A stretch of 6,349 nucleotides of DNA from NCBI GenBank assembly GCA_964410485.1, contig CAYPHJ010000173.1, forward strand, positions 1 to 6,349. The letters are read 5' to 3'. The stretch comes from CAYPHJ01 sp964410485. Lineage in GTDB: Bacteria > Desulfobacterota > Binatia > UBA9968. The notes below the pieces were generated by a model. That model made no database searches and was not told the origin of the DNA. It worked only from the letters and a program-made list of their open reading frames with translations. Positions within the stretch are counted from its first letter, which is position 1, and each line of letters opens with the position of its first letter. Shown here piece by piece: positions 1 through 6,159 of this stretch. The position numbers were made by a program, and so were the translations under genes.

Positions 1-85
1 GCGCCGACAAACCTTCCGTAAAACGCTCTTCGAACTGCCCCGCCGTTCCCGGCTTCAATTGATACGTGCGCATCTCGACAAACAT
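1..85 (-). CDS. NIPSNAP family protein, N-terminal fragment (runs off the left edge)
   Basis: Reading the minus strand from an ATG at 85-83 gives an open frame of 28 codons that reaches the window edge, so only the N-terminus is present. It begins MFVEMRTYQLKPGTAGQFEE. This closely matches the usual opening of small NIPSNAP-family dimeric alpha/beta-barrel proteins, in which a first beta strand of the type 'VEMRTY-L+PG' leads into a helix. Family members are about 100-210 residues long, and the biochemical role of most bacterial ones is unknown. A GGGAGG Shine-Dalgarno sequence (minus strand, 98-93) lies 7 bases upstream of the ATG and supports this start. The gene is divergent from the glycosyltransferase operon and shows no evident functional link to it. 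The assignment rests on the short N-terminal match only. Confidence 0.72.
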   Translation of the reverse strand, partial: MFVEMRTYQLKPGTAGQFEERFTEGLSA

Positions 86-187
86 AATGATCCCTCCCGT
101 CCAATTTTTCTATTCTTTCCCACAAACCCAAGAAGAATTGCAACAGACCCGCATATCTCCGCCGTGGGCCGAGTTGAAGAAAAAATA

Positions 188-223
188 CGTGACATCGTGA
201 CACCGATTCCAACTTGAATGTCA
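188..223. repeat. TGACA-type direct and inverted repeat cluster, possible regulator site
   Basis: CGTGACA occurs twice, at 188-194 and 196-202 (8-base period). The half-site TGACAT at 190-195 is mirrored by ATGTCA at 218-223. The cluster lies about 120-155 bases upstream of the start site predicted from the -24/-12 element, which is where enhancer-binding activators of sigma-54 promoters normally bind. This is a spatial argument only; the half-sites are short and could occur by chance. Confidence 0.25.
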
Positions 224-316
224 TGTTTGGTCGTTTCGGTTCCGGGATACCGGCATTGACGTTCGCTTAAGTACTCGAAATTACCCTACAACACCACAGC
301 CGCGGCCATCGGTGCC

Positions 317-331
317 TGGTATGGCTATTGC
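317..331 (+). promoter_or_regulatory. Candidate sigma-54 (-24/-12) promoter of the polysaccharide operon
   Basis: The sequence TGGTATGGCTATTGC, followed by T, matches the sigma-54 consensus TGGCACGNNNNTTGCW at the invariant GG (318-319) and GC (330-331), with exactly the required 10 bases between them. The TTGCT of the -12 element is complete. The less conserved CAC of the -24 element is TAT here. Transcription would start near 343, leaving a leader of about 56 bases before the glycosyltransferase ATG. If real, expression needs RpoN and an ATP-dependent enhancer-binding activator. It was found by eye in one short region, so a chance match is possible. Confidence 0.4.
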
Positions 332-390
332 TCTCACGCTTCTGACTCTTTAGACGAATCGAATTTTATGAACCGGAAATCAGCAAACTT

Positions 391-395
391 AGGAG
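391..395 (+). promoter_or_regulatory. Shine-Dalgarno sequence of the glycosyltransferase, unusually close to ATG
   Basis: AGGAG lies just 3 bases before the ATG at 399, whereas 5-9 bases is typical. No other in-frame start sits at a better distance, and the glycosyltransferase family allows variable N-termini, so 399 remains the best start. The tight spacing may lower initiation efficiency. Confidence 0.6.
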
Positions 396-398
396 CCT

Positions 399-2066
399 AT
401 GGATCAAATTAAAGCGCACAATCAGCGCAACTGGGCAAAAAGAGAAATCGATGGAAACGTTCAAGGGACGTACCATCGGAAAATGCTTCGAGCAGCAAAT
501 TTGGAACATCCGGCCTCAGTTCTTGAGGGCTCAAGCCTCTGGGACCGCATCAATCCCAAAAAATCCCATCGGCGATACCTGGAACGCGAAGATAGTCTAC
601 GCCGAACAGCCGGTAAAATTTTTCTGTTGGGCAACGTGTTGTTTGGCCTTTTATACATTTTCTGGTTTTTTTCCGTACTTAATTGGAACGTCTGGTACAT
701 TTCTGCACCTTTCTTTTTGGCTGAAATTGCAGGTCTGTTGACCGCAACCTACTTCGCGATCATTATCTGGTATCCGAGATATCATCGCCCCGAAGGTATC
801 ACCTGGGACAAGACCCCTTCTGTGGACATATTTATCACCACCTGCGGCGAGCCGGCAGCCATACTCGAGCGCACGGTCACAGCAGCCGTACAGATTGACT
901 ATCCTGCCAAAACCGTTTTTGTTCTCGACGATGCAGAATCTCCCAGAGTTAAGACCCTCGCTGAACAGAACGGCTGCCACTATATCTCGCGCCCTGACCG
1001 GTCCGATGCAAAGGCCGGGAACTTAAACTACGGCCTCTCGAAAACCAACGGAGAACTTGCCTTAGTGCTTGACGCCGACCAAGTCCCGGACAGGGACATA
1101 CTCAGCCGACTCGTCAACTACTTCAAGTTTCCCTACGTCGGATTCGTGCAAAGCGCCCAACGGTTCTTGCTACCCCAGGGCGATCCTTTTGGAAACAGCG
1201 ATGAGCTATTCTATAGGGTGATGCAACCGGGCAAAGATAATGACAACGCCGCTTTCTCGTGCGGTTCTGGCGTCATTTATCGCCGCAAGGCGCTCGAGAG
1301 CATCGGCGGGTTCAGTACCTGGAACTTAGTCGAAGATGTGCACACCTCGATGCGACTTCATGATAAGGGATGGAAATCAGTGTACCACAACCATCCGCTG
1401 AGTACGGGAACTGCCCCAACCGACATTTGCAGCGTTTACAAACAAAGGAAACAATGGGCTGTAGATTCTCTGCGGTTGCTGTTTTGGGATAACCCGTTCA
1501 AGCGTGCGCATCTTACCCTGAAACAAAAACTACAGTACTTTCAGCTCGGCTTTGTCTATCTCGCCTCCGGTTTCATGATGCCACTCTATTTCTTGGTTCC
1601 TTCGTGGTCTCTGCTCACCGGACACTTTTTGACAACCGCTCCTGTGCTAGATTACGCCATGTACAGAGGTCTCTATCTTTTATTCACACTCCTGGCGTTA
1701 GTGACGCTGGAACACCCTGCCGACTCTCGAAAACCTTACAAGATCTGGGCCGGGCTTTTCCCAGTGTTTATGAAGGCAACTTTGATAGCGTTACGCTCCA
1801 AACGCCAGAAACCTCGCTATTTGGTGAACAAAAAAACTTCAGAAGACCCGAGTTCAGCACAGCGACTCAAGGCGATTATTCCTCAAGCCTCGATAATCCT
1901 GCTCACGATGGTATCGATTGTCTACAGCCTGCAACTGAAGACGCTTGCGCTGGAACTGTTCCTCGTCAATACGGTCTGGGGAGCTTGGGTAGTCTGGTCT
2001 CTGAGCACTATCTGCTCTTCCGCGCTTAGACGGCCAAAATTTCCTTTCAATTTCGGATCGCTCTAG
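399..2066 (+). CDS. Cellulose synthase-like membrane glycosyltransferase, family GT2, without PilZ domain
   Basis: This is a processive-type inverting glycosyltransferase that should add sugars from a nucleotide-sugar donor to a beta-linked glycan and move the chain across the inner membrane. The 555 residues start with a basic cytosolic tail. Two membrane helices follow (about 74-94 and 100-125), then a cytosolic GT-A domain (about 140-365), then four or five helices (about 383-403, 421-437, 448-465, 495-510, 517-535). Family signatures are visible in order: DD at 177-178, DAKAGNLNYGL near 203-213, the metal-binding DAD at 225-227, FSCGSG at 286-291, the catalytic-base ED at 312-313, and QRKQW at 349-353 in place of QxxRW. 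BcsA-type cellulose synthases are about 700-870 residues and end in a cyclic-di-GMP-binding PilZ domain, which is absent here. It is the first gene of a three-gene operon with a GH26 hydrolase and a BcsS-like protein. The product could be cellulose, mannan, glucomannan or another beta-glycan; sequence alone does not decide. Confidence 0.9.
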   Translation: MDQIKAHNQRNWAKREIDGNVQGTYHRKMLRAANLEHPASVLEGSSLWDRINPKKSHRRYLEREDSLRRTAGKIFLLGNVLFGLLYIFWFFSVLNWNVWYISAPFFLAEIAGLLTATYFAIIIWYPRYHRPEGITWDKTPSVDIFITTCGEPAAILERTVTAAVQIDYPAKTVFVLDDAESPRVKTLAEQNGCHYISRPDRSDAKAGNLNYGLSKTNGELALVLDADQVPDRDILSRLVNYFKFPYVGFVQSAQRFLLPQGDPFGNSDELFYRVMQPGKDNDNAAFSCGSGVIYRRKALESIGGFSTWNLVEDVHTSMRLHDKGWKSVYHNHPLSTGTAPTDICSVYKQRKQWAVDSLRLLFWDNPFKRAHLTLKQKLQYFQLGFVYLASGFMMPLYFLVPSWSLLTGHFLTTAPVLDYAMYRGLYLLFTLLALVTLEHPADSRKPYKIWAGLFPVFMKATLIALRSKRQKPRYLVNKKTSEDPSSAQRLKAIIPQASIILLTMVSIVYSLQLKTLALELFLVNTVWGAWVVWSLSTICSSALRRPKFPFNFGSL

Positions 2067-2071
2067 TCGAC

Positions 2072-2965
2072 ATGCGTCTAGGCTTGTACCTCTTCGAGGT
2101 ACCTTCCTCTCTAGAGATCCTCGATTTTTGGGAGTCTCAACTGGGATGGCCGATCCAGTTCGTGAGCATCTATCAAGCATGGGGATCTCCCTACCGGAAC
2201 TTCTATGCCAAAGAGTTGAGCCGAATCCATCAGACCGGCCGCACGGCCCTTGTTACGTGGGAGCCCTGGGAATTTCCGAATGCCAACAAACCTCCGCACG
2301 ATCAGCCCGCGTTTGCCTTGCGACGCATCTTGGGGGGCGACTACGACGACTACATCTACCGTTGGGCTTGCGCTTCTAAAGCCCTCGGCATACCGTACCT
2401 TCTCCGGCCAATGCATGAAATGAATGGAGATTGGTACCCCTGGTGCGGCACCGTAAACAGCAATGATCCCGAAGAGTACGTCCGCGCATGGAAACACATG
2501 CACGCAATCTTTCGCGCTGCAGGAGCAACGCAAGTCGCATGGGTCTGGTGCCCCTACGCTGCATCCTTTCCGAAATCGAACAGTAACAGGGTCTCCGCAT
2601 ACTATCCTGGAGATTCCTACGTGGATTGGCTCGCCCTCGACGGCTACAACTGGGGCAATAGTCGTACGGGGTCACGATGGGAAAACTTTGACGAAATCTT
2701 TTCTTCAGCGTATAACATCGTGACCGGACTGAGTGATAGACCACTGCTCATAGCCGAAACGGCATCCACCGAATTAGGCGGCAGCAAATCTCTGTGGATC
2801 GAGGCCGCATTCGGAGGGCTGAAGGAGTTTTTTCCCAGAGTCAAAGGGCTTGTGTGGTTCAATGTAAACAAGGAATGCGATTGGCAAATCGATTCTTCCA
2901 CAGAAGCTTTTTTGGCCTTCCGGCAAGCCATAAAACACTGGCAGAAGGTAAGCACGCCAACGTGA
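2072..2965 (+). CDS. Glycoside hydrolase family 26 (beta-mannanase-like), no signal peptide
   Basis: A retaining (beta/alpha)8-barrel endo-hydrolase; family 26 members mostly cut beta-1,4-mannan, with some acting on beta-1,3-xylan or mixed-linkage glucan. Key residues are visible: HEMNG at 115-119 with E116 as acid/base, and LIAET at 226-230 with E229 as nucleophile. WEPW at 63-66 and NGDWYPW at 118-124 also fit the active-site cleft. At 297 residues it is a bare catalytic domain, with no signal peptide, carbohydrate-binding module or membrane helix. The start is fixed: the frame is closed by TAG at 2027-2029 and has no ATG, GTG or TTG before 2072, so no export signal has been overlooked. It begins 5 bases after the glycosyltransferase stop without a recognisable Shine-Dalgarno sequence, which suggests translational coupling. 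By position it takes the place of the GH8 enzyme BcsZ in standard cellulose operons. Substrate and cellular location are inferred, not shown. Confidence 0.88.
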   Translation: MRLGLYLFEVPSSLEILDFWESQLGWPIQFVSIYQAWGSPYRNFYAKELSRIHQTGRTALVTWEPWEFPNANKPPHDQPAFALRRILGGDYDDYIYRWACASKALGIPYLLRPMHEMNGDWYPWCGTVNSNDPEEYVRAWKHMHAIFRAAGATQVAWVWCPYAASFPKSNSNRVSAYYPGDSYVDWLALDGYNWGNSRTGSRWENFDEIFSSAYNIVTGLSDRPLLIAETASTELGGSKSLWIEAAFGGLKEFFPRVKGLVWFNVNKECDWQIDSSTEAFLAFRQAIKHWQKVSTPT

Positions 2966-2970
2966 GGTGA
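2964..2970 (+). promoter_or_regulatory. Strong Shine-Dalgarno sequence that sets the start of the BcsS-like gene
   Basis: GAGGTGA matches the ribosomal anti-Shine-Dalgarno complement perfectly over seven bases and overlaps the TGA stop of the GH26 gene (2963-2965). It is 8-9 bases before GTG at 2979. The earlier in-frame GTG at 2967 lies inside this element and has no ribosome binding site of its own, so 2979 is the preferred start. Confidence 0.65.
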
Positions 2971-2978
2971 AGAAAACG

Positions 2979-3710
2979 GTGAACGTATGCAACCGCCGCC
3001 TGCTCGGCATTGGATTGTTTCTTTTGTATTGCTTGATTTTGACTGCGACAAAAGCCCCGGCCATCGAGCTCGAGCTTTATACAGGCGGCACTGTCGATAC
3101 TCGCGGACAAGGATATCAATATTTCGGCCTTGGTGTTGGCCAGCCGGTCACTGAGCGTTGGACTTTCATGGGCAAAGTGGTCGGTAATTATTTGCACTAT
3201 CAATACGAATCAGGACCTCGCATCATTAGAGCGAGTGCTCCAGGAGTAAGATTTCAAATAGGCCCTAAATATTTCGACGAGCAGCGGTACTTCATACTCA
3301 CCGGAGGTTTGGATTATAGAAACACTTCACTCAGTCACAGAGACCCAGCTTCCAGAACCAGAGGCGCGAGAACCGGCGGAACCATCGAAGCCATTTACAG
3401 CCAGGCGCTCACTGAAACTTTCAGGACAGACCTGGTTCTCAACTACAGCTCCATCGGGGATTTCACCTGGGGGCGAGCAAGACTCAAGCACTTGATAGCC
3501 GTCGACCCAACCAGGCACAGGATCTTCGTGGGTCTCGAAGGTATAGGGCAGGGCAACAGAGACTACAACGCACAGCAAATTGGACCGATGGTTGAATTCC
3601 AGCGGTTACAAGAGCAGTTCTCGATTGTGTTGAGCGGCGGATATAAACGCAGCAGCACGTTCACACATACCGCCTACTTTGGCTTGGAGCTATACTACAA
3701 GATCCGGTAA
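2979..3710 (+). CDS. BcsS-like outer-membrane beta-barrel protein, cellulose-biosynthesis family
   Basis: Translation from GTG 2979 gives 243 residues (a GTG at 2967 would add four). A signal peptide is clear: basic residues NRR, a hydrophobic stretch at about 9-23, and a signal-peptidase-I site KAPA before IELELY (cleavage after residue 28). The mature part is made of alternating short amphipathic strands with many aromatic residues and a terminal aromatic-rich strand (FGLELYYKIR), as expected for a small outer-membrane barrel. Segments such as GLDYRNTSLSHRDP (about 110-123), RGARTGG (128-134), FVGLEGIGQGNRDYN (183-197) and the closing GGYKR...YFGLELYYK resemble the BcsS family, described next to alphaproteobacterial cellulose synthase genes. 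Its function is unknown; it may help the glycan cross or stay attached to the outer membrane. It is the last gene of the operon. The family call is from remembered motif pattern, not a search. Confidence 0.7.
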   Translation: MNVCNRRLLGIGLFLLYCLILTATKAPAIELELYTGGTVDTRGQGYQYFGLGVGQPVTERWTFMGKVVGNYLHYQYESGPRIIRASAPGVRFQIGPKYFDEQRYFILTGGLDYRNTSLSHRDPASRTRGARTGGTIEAIYSQALTETFRTDLVLNYSSIGDFTWGRARLKHLIAVDPTRHRIFVGLEGIGQGNRDYNAQQIGPMVEFQRLQEQFSIVLSGGYKRSSTFTHTAYFGLELYYKIR

Positions 3711-3753
3711 GAGCGGTCTTGTCGATCGCAACTGGCACTTTGGTTCGCTGGTT

Positions 3754-3783
3754 GTTCCGAACGGTACGCGACCGTCAGGGAAC
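3754..3783. terminator. Possible hairpin between the convergent transcription units
   Basis: GTTCC (3754-3758) can pair with GGAAC (3779-3783), and ACGGT (3761-3765) with ACCGT (3771-3775), giving a two-part stem with a small internal loop and a five-base apical loop. It sits 44 bases after the BcsS-like stop and overlaps the stop of the extended GH9 frame at 3775-3777. Neither strand has a proper T-run immediately after it, so it is at best a weak or Rho-assisted terminator. Confidence 0.25.
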
Positions 3784-4093
3784 GGTAATCGAATTTTGGA
3801 TCGGTTTGGTCACCGGTTGAACCCATGTTAAACCTGCAGCGCTAACGCTGTCCACAACACAAGTAAACACACTGCCGCTAACGTAGTTCACAAAATCGGA
3901 GTAGTCGACAATTTTCCCGCTCCCGTCAGTGGTACCGTTAAAGCCATCCCTGGCAGCGCCCTCCCCAGTGCCCGCTCACCTGCGCGCCGGCGAGGGGGCG
4001 GCCGAAAGCATCATAGACGTACGGGTCGCACTTCCCCTGGATTTTATTTGTTCCCTTCTTGTTGAGAAAGAGCTCGATACGATCGACATAGAC
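3775..4093 (-). pseudogene. Frameshifted C-terminal Ig-like domain of the GH9 hydrolase
   Basis: Beyond residue 689 of the GH9 protein the annotated frame becomes serine- and arginine-rich nonsense and stops at 3976. Sensible protein continues in another minus-strand frame from 4093 to 3965 (43 residues starting VYVDRIELFLNKKG and containing DAFGRPLAGAQVSGHW), then in the original frame from 3963 to the TGA at 3777-3775 (62 residues starting EGAARDGFNGTTDGSG, ending ITVP). Joined, this reads as one beta-sandwich domain: a strand, a 'D-x-GRPLAGAQVSG' turn, 'TTDGSGKI' and further strands. Such domains occur at the C-termini of secreted hydrolases. The two shifts compensate: one base missing near 4093-4097 and one extra in the four-base G run at 3966-3963. 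Repaired, the gene would encode 794 residues. They may be sequencing errors or genuine mutations. Confidence 0.7.
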
Positions 4094-6159
4094 AGCGAGG
4101 TGCCGTTGCTTACATTGATGGCCACAGCGACGCTGGACTGCTGCCCCTTCGTATCTGTAGCCGTGACCGTCAGTTGTCTTTGCCCGTCATCCACTGATTT
4201 TGTGTCAAAGTTTGCACGCCAGATACCGTTCTTGGAATCGCCATTCACGCGCGTCATGTTTGTGATTGAACCGCTACCCACTCCGTATCCGACGCTTGTG
4301 ACACCAAAGTCATCCCTCGCTTCCGCCTCAACCACGATTGTGCCGCTCACTACGGCGCCATCCGAAGGAGTCTTAACGACCACCAGTGGCGGCTGATCCG
4401 CCGGCGGATCCGATATGCTGCCGCCAGACGCGAAATAGAGGATCGTCATCACCCGCACAAACATCGCTTGCTGATTGATTGTCGGCTCGCTGTAGTAGTA
4501 TTCGCCGTTGTCTGCGTAATCTGGGATCCCGTTTCGATTCCGGTCTGCGGCACCGGGAACAACGACTCCTTCGATCGGATTTTTGGCCGTGACTTTCCAG
4601 TGTGGAATGCGGGTGTATTCGCTAACACTGGCGGATGCCAACCAGGACTCGCCGAAAGGATTTCGCCCAAAGACCCAAGCCAATTGATTCACTGCGTAAT
4701 TATAGTACTTGGACTGATCGGTTTTCATAAAAACCCAGAGGGCGTCGCCGGCACTTGAGGTCGAGTTCTCGTTTTGTCCCCAATCACCGTAAAGCCACTC
4801 GTCATTCATCCGGTAGGCGTTGCGTGACTGAAATTGTATTCCCTTATCCCAACGCGCCGCGAGTTGGCCGATGATGCGCCCTTTGTCGGCATCAGAAGCG
4901 AGATCAAAATAGCGCTGGAGAATATAGGATTGTTGGTAGTCCCAGGAACTGGGATTCACCCAATCGCCGGCATCCAGGTGGGCCTTTACCCGTTCCTCCG
5001 CATACTCGCGATATTTTTGAATCCCAGTTGTCTTGTAGAGCTCGATAGCTCCGAGCGTAAGGCCGATCTCCACATCGCCAAAGTAAAGTCCTGCCCCGTA
5101 TGCTTTTCGCTTGACGTTTCCTTGGTTGGCGTACGCCCAGTCCCAGGTCCTTATCGCCATGTCGAGATAGGGCTTCTCATCAAAGATTCGGTGGGCTACC
5201 GCCATTGCGTATGAGGATTTTGCGGTAATGTCCGCGTACCGGTCGGTATCTAATGGACGATCATCGGCGGTGCCGATCTTATTGTCGGTTTCAAGGTCGG
5301 GCCGGCCGTCAAATGGTGCATCATACCCGTTAAAAACCCGCTCATAAACCGAACCGTCCGTGTGCTGCATCTTCAGCATCCATTCAAGAGCGTGCTGCAC
5401 ATATTCGAGAAGATCGGGAACGCCATTACGATTTTCATCGACCCGAGACCAGTAATCCGGATACTCCTCGTATGTGAGGAGCAACAAATAGGCTGCCCAC
5501 GGCGTATTGCCCATGTACTTGTTGTAGTCGCCCGCGTCAAACCACCCTCCCGTAACCTTGAGCCGGCCGTTCGGGAGTTTTAGGAGATCCTGCTCAATCA
5601 GAGAGCGGTCGCCACCGCCGCGATCCTCTCGAGTTGCCTGACGGGCATCATCGAGATGATCGGGGCCATGGCCCCCCACCGTACCGTTAAGCGACTGCCA
5701 GCTCTTGCCTACGCCTGACATTTGGATGCGGAAAAACTCGAGCGGCCGAAACCTTCTCACATCATAGACGCCCGCATCAATGCTGAACGGATAAGATGTC
5801 AGCCCGTTGCTTTTGACGACGTAGCGACCCGGCTGCAGATTGGCGCGCGTAAAATCGAGTAGATAAGTGTCCCCGGTGCCATTACTCCTGATCCACCCGC
5901 CAGCGTACGAAACGACGTCCTTTATATCACCACTGAAAGCAACAGTCGTTTCTCCCTCGACCACTACCTGAAAAGACCGCTGTACGGGTGTTCCGGCAGG
6001 AACTGCCAACACGGCGATTTTCGGATCTTCTGGTCTAAAGCCAACTTGTGATGTGAACACAGCGCCGGCACCGAATGCAGCTCTCGGCATCGTAACCAGC
6101 AACCCCAAAATTAAGACACCGATCAACCGGCCGGAGTTAACAACAATGTTGCTTATCAT
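3976..6159 (-). CDS. Secreted glycoside hydrolase family 9 (endoglucanase-type) with Ig-like domains
   Basis: An inverting hydrolase expected to cut beta-1,4-glucan such as cellulose. The 727 residues contain a signal peptide (1 to about 30, hydrophobic core LIGVLILGLLVTM, cleavage near AAFGA), an N-terminal cellulase Ig-like domain (about 33-128), and the (alpha/alpha)6 catalytic domain (about 133-578). After a Pro/Asp linker comes a bacterial Ig-like domain (about 591-684). Catalytic landmarks are GGWFDAGDYNKY at 204-215, with D208 and D211 of the DAGD motif, and YSEPTINQQA at 556-565, where E558 is the likely general acid. NRNGVPDLLEY (243-253) is the usual family helix entry, and the similar NRNGIPDYAD (541-550) may bind calcium. 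The ATG at 6159 has AAAGGAG 7 bases upstream and overlaps the preceding gene's stop. The last 38 or so residues are out of frame and a further domain is lost downstream. The catalytic domain is intact, so activity is likely retained. It converges on the polysaccharide operon. Confidence 0.88.
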   Translation of the reverse strand: MISNIVVNSGRLIGVLILGLLVTMPRAAFGAGAVFTSQVGFRPEDPKIAVLAVPAGTPVQRSFQVVVEGETTVAFSGDIKDVVSYAGGWIRSNGTGDTYLLDFTRANLQPGRYVVKSNGLTSYPFSIDAGVYDVRRFRPLEFFRIQMSGVGKSWQSLNGTVGGHGPDHLDDARQATREDRGGGDRSLIEQDLLKLPNGRLKVTGGWFDAGDYNKYMGNTPWAAYLLLLTYEEYPDYWSRVDENRNGVPDLLEYVQHALEWMLKMQHTDGSVYERVFNGYDAPFDGRPDLETDNKIGTADDRPLDTDRYADITAKSSYAMAVAHRIFDEKPYLDMAIRTWDWAYANQGNVKRKAYGAGLYFGDVEIGLTLGAIELYKTTGIQKYREYAEERVKAHLDAGDWVNPSSWDYQQSYILQRYFDLASDADKGRIIGQLAARWDKGIQFQSRNAYRMNDEWLYGDWGQNENSTSSAGDALWVFMKTDQSKYYNYAVNQLAWVFGRNPFGESWLASASVSEYTRIPHWKVTAKNPIEGVVVPGAADRNRNGIPDYADNGEYYYSEPTINQQAMFVRVMTILYFASGGSISDPPADQPPLVVVKTPSDGAVVSGTIVVEAEARDDFGVTSVGYGVGSGSITNMTRVNGDSKNGIWRANFDTKSVDDGQRQLTVTATDTKGQQSSVAVAINVSNGTSLSMSIVSSSFSTRREQIKSRGSATRTSMMLSAAPSPARR

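Larger units (their letters stand above)
86..398. other. Divergent intergenic region, 313 bases, no gene seen
   Basis: This stretch separates the leftward NIPSNAP gene from the rightward glycosyltransferase operon and should carry control signals for both. I see no convincing protein or structural RNA gene in it. It contains the leftward gene's ribosome binding site (93-98), two direct copies of CGTGACA (188-194 and 196-202), an inverted ATGTCA (218-223) facing the TGACAT at 190-195, and a sigma-54-like promoter (317-331). A TTGACG at 256-261 could be a sigma-70 -35 box, but no good -10 box follows at 16-18 bases. A 14-codon frame at 368-412 (ATG to TAA) overlaps the glycosyltransferase start but has no Shine-Dalgarno sequence. 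Confidence 0.6.

Noticed and set aside
256..261. TTGACG as a sigma-70 -35 box for the operon
   Set aside because: No acceptable TATAAT-like hexamer follows at 16-18 bases; the -24/-12 element downstream is the better candidate.
1604..2029. Plus-strand open frame of 141 codons inside the glycosyltransferase
   Set aside because: It is a shadow frame over the transmembrane C-terminus of the GT2; the main frame has the membrane-helix pattern and family context.
3837..3850. Stem-loop CAGCG-CTAA-CGCTG
   Set aside because: Only a five-base stem with no T-run, lying inside the former coding region of the GH9 C-terminal domain; not a convincing terminator.
3929..4396. Plus-strand open frame of 155 codons
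   Set aside because: It is antisense to the GH9 Ig-like domains, whose minus-strand translation has clear domain character; the plus-strand product shows no recognisable domain.
4395..4410. Perfect 16-base palindrome GATCCGCCGGCGGATC
   Set aside because: It lies in the coding sequence for the Pro/Asp-rich linker between the GH9 catalytic and Ig-like domains and is most simply explained by linker codon composition; no matching copy was noticed elsewhere in the window.
4834..5214. Plus-strand open frame of 126 codons
   Set aside because: It is antisense to the GH9 catalytic domain, has no recognisable motif, and is explained as a shadow of the real minus-strand gene.
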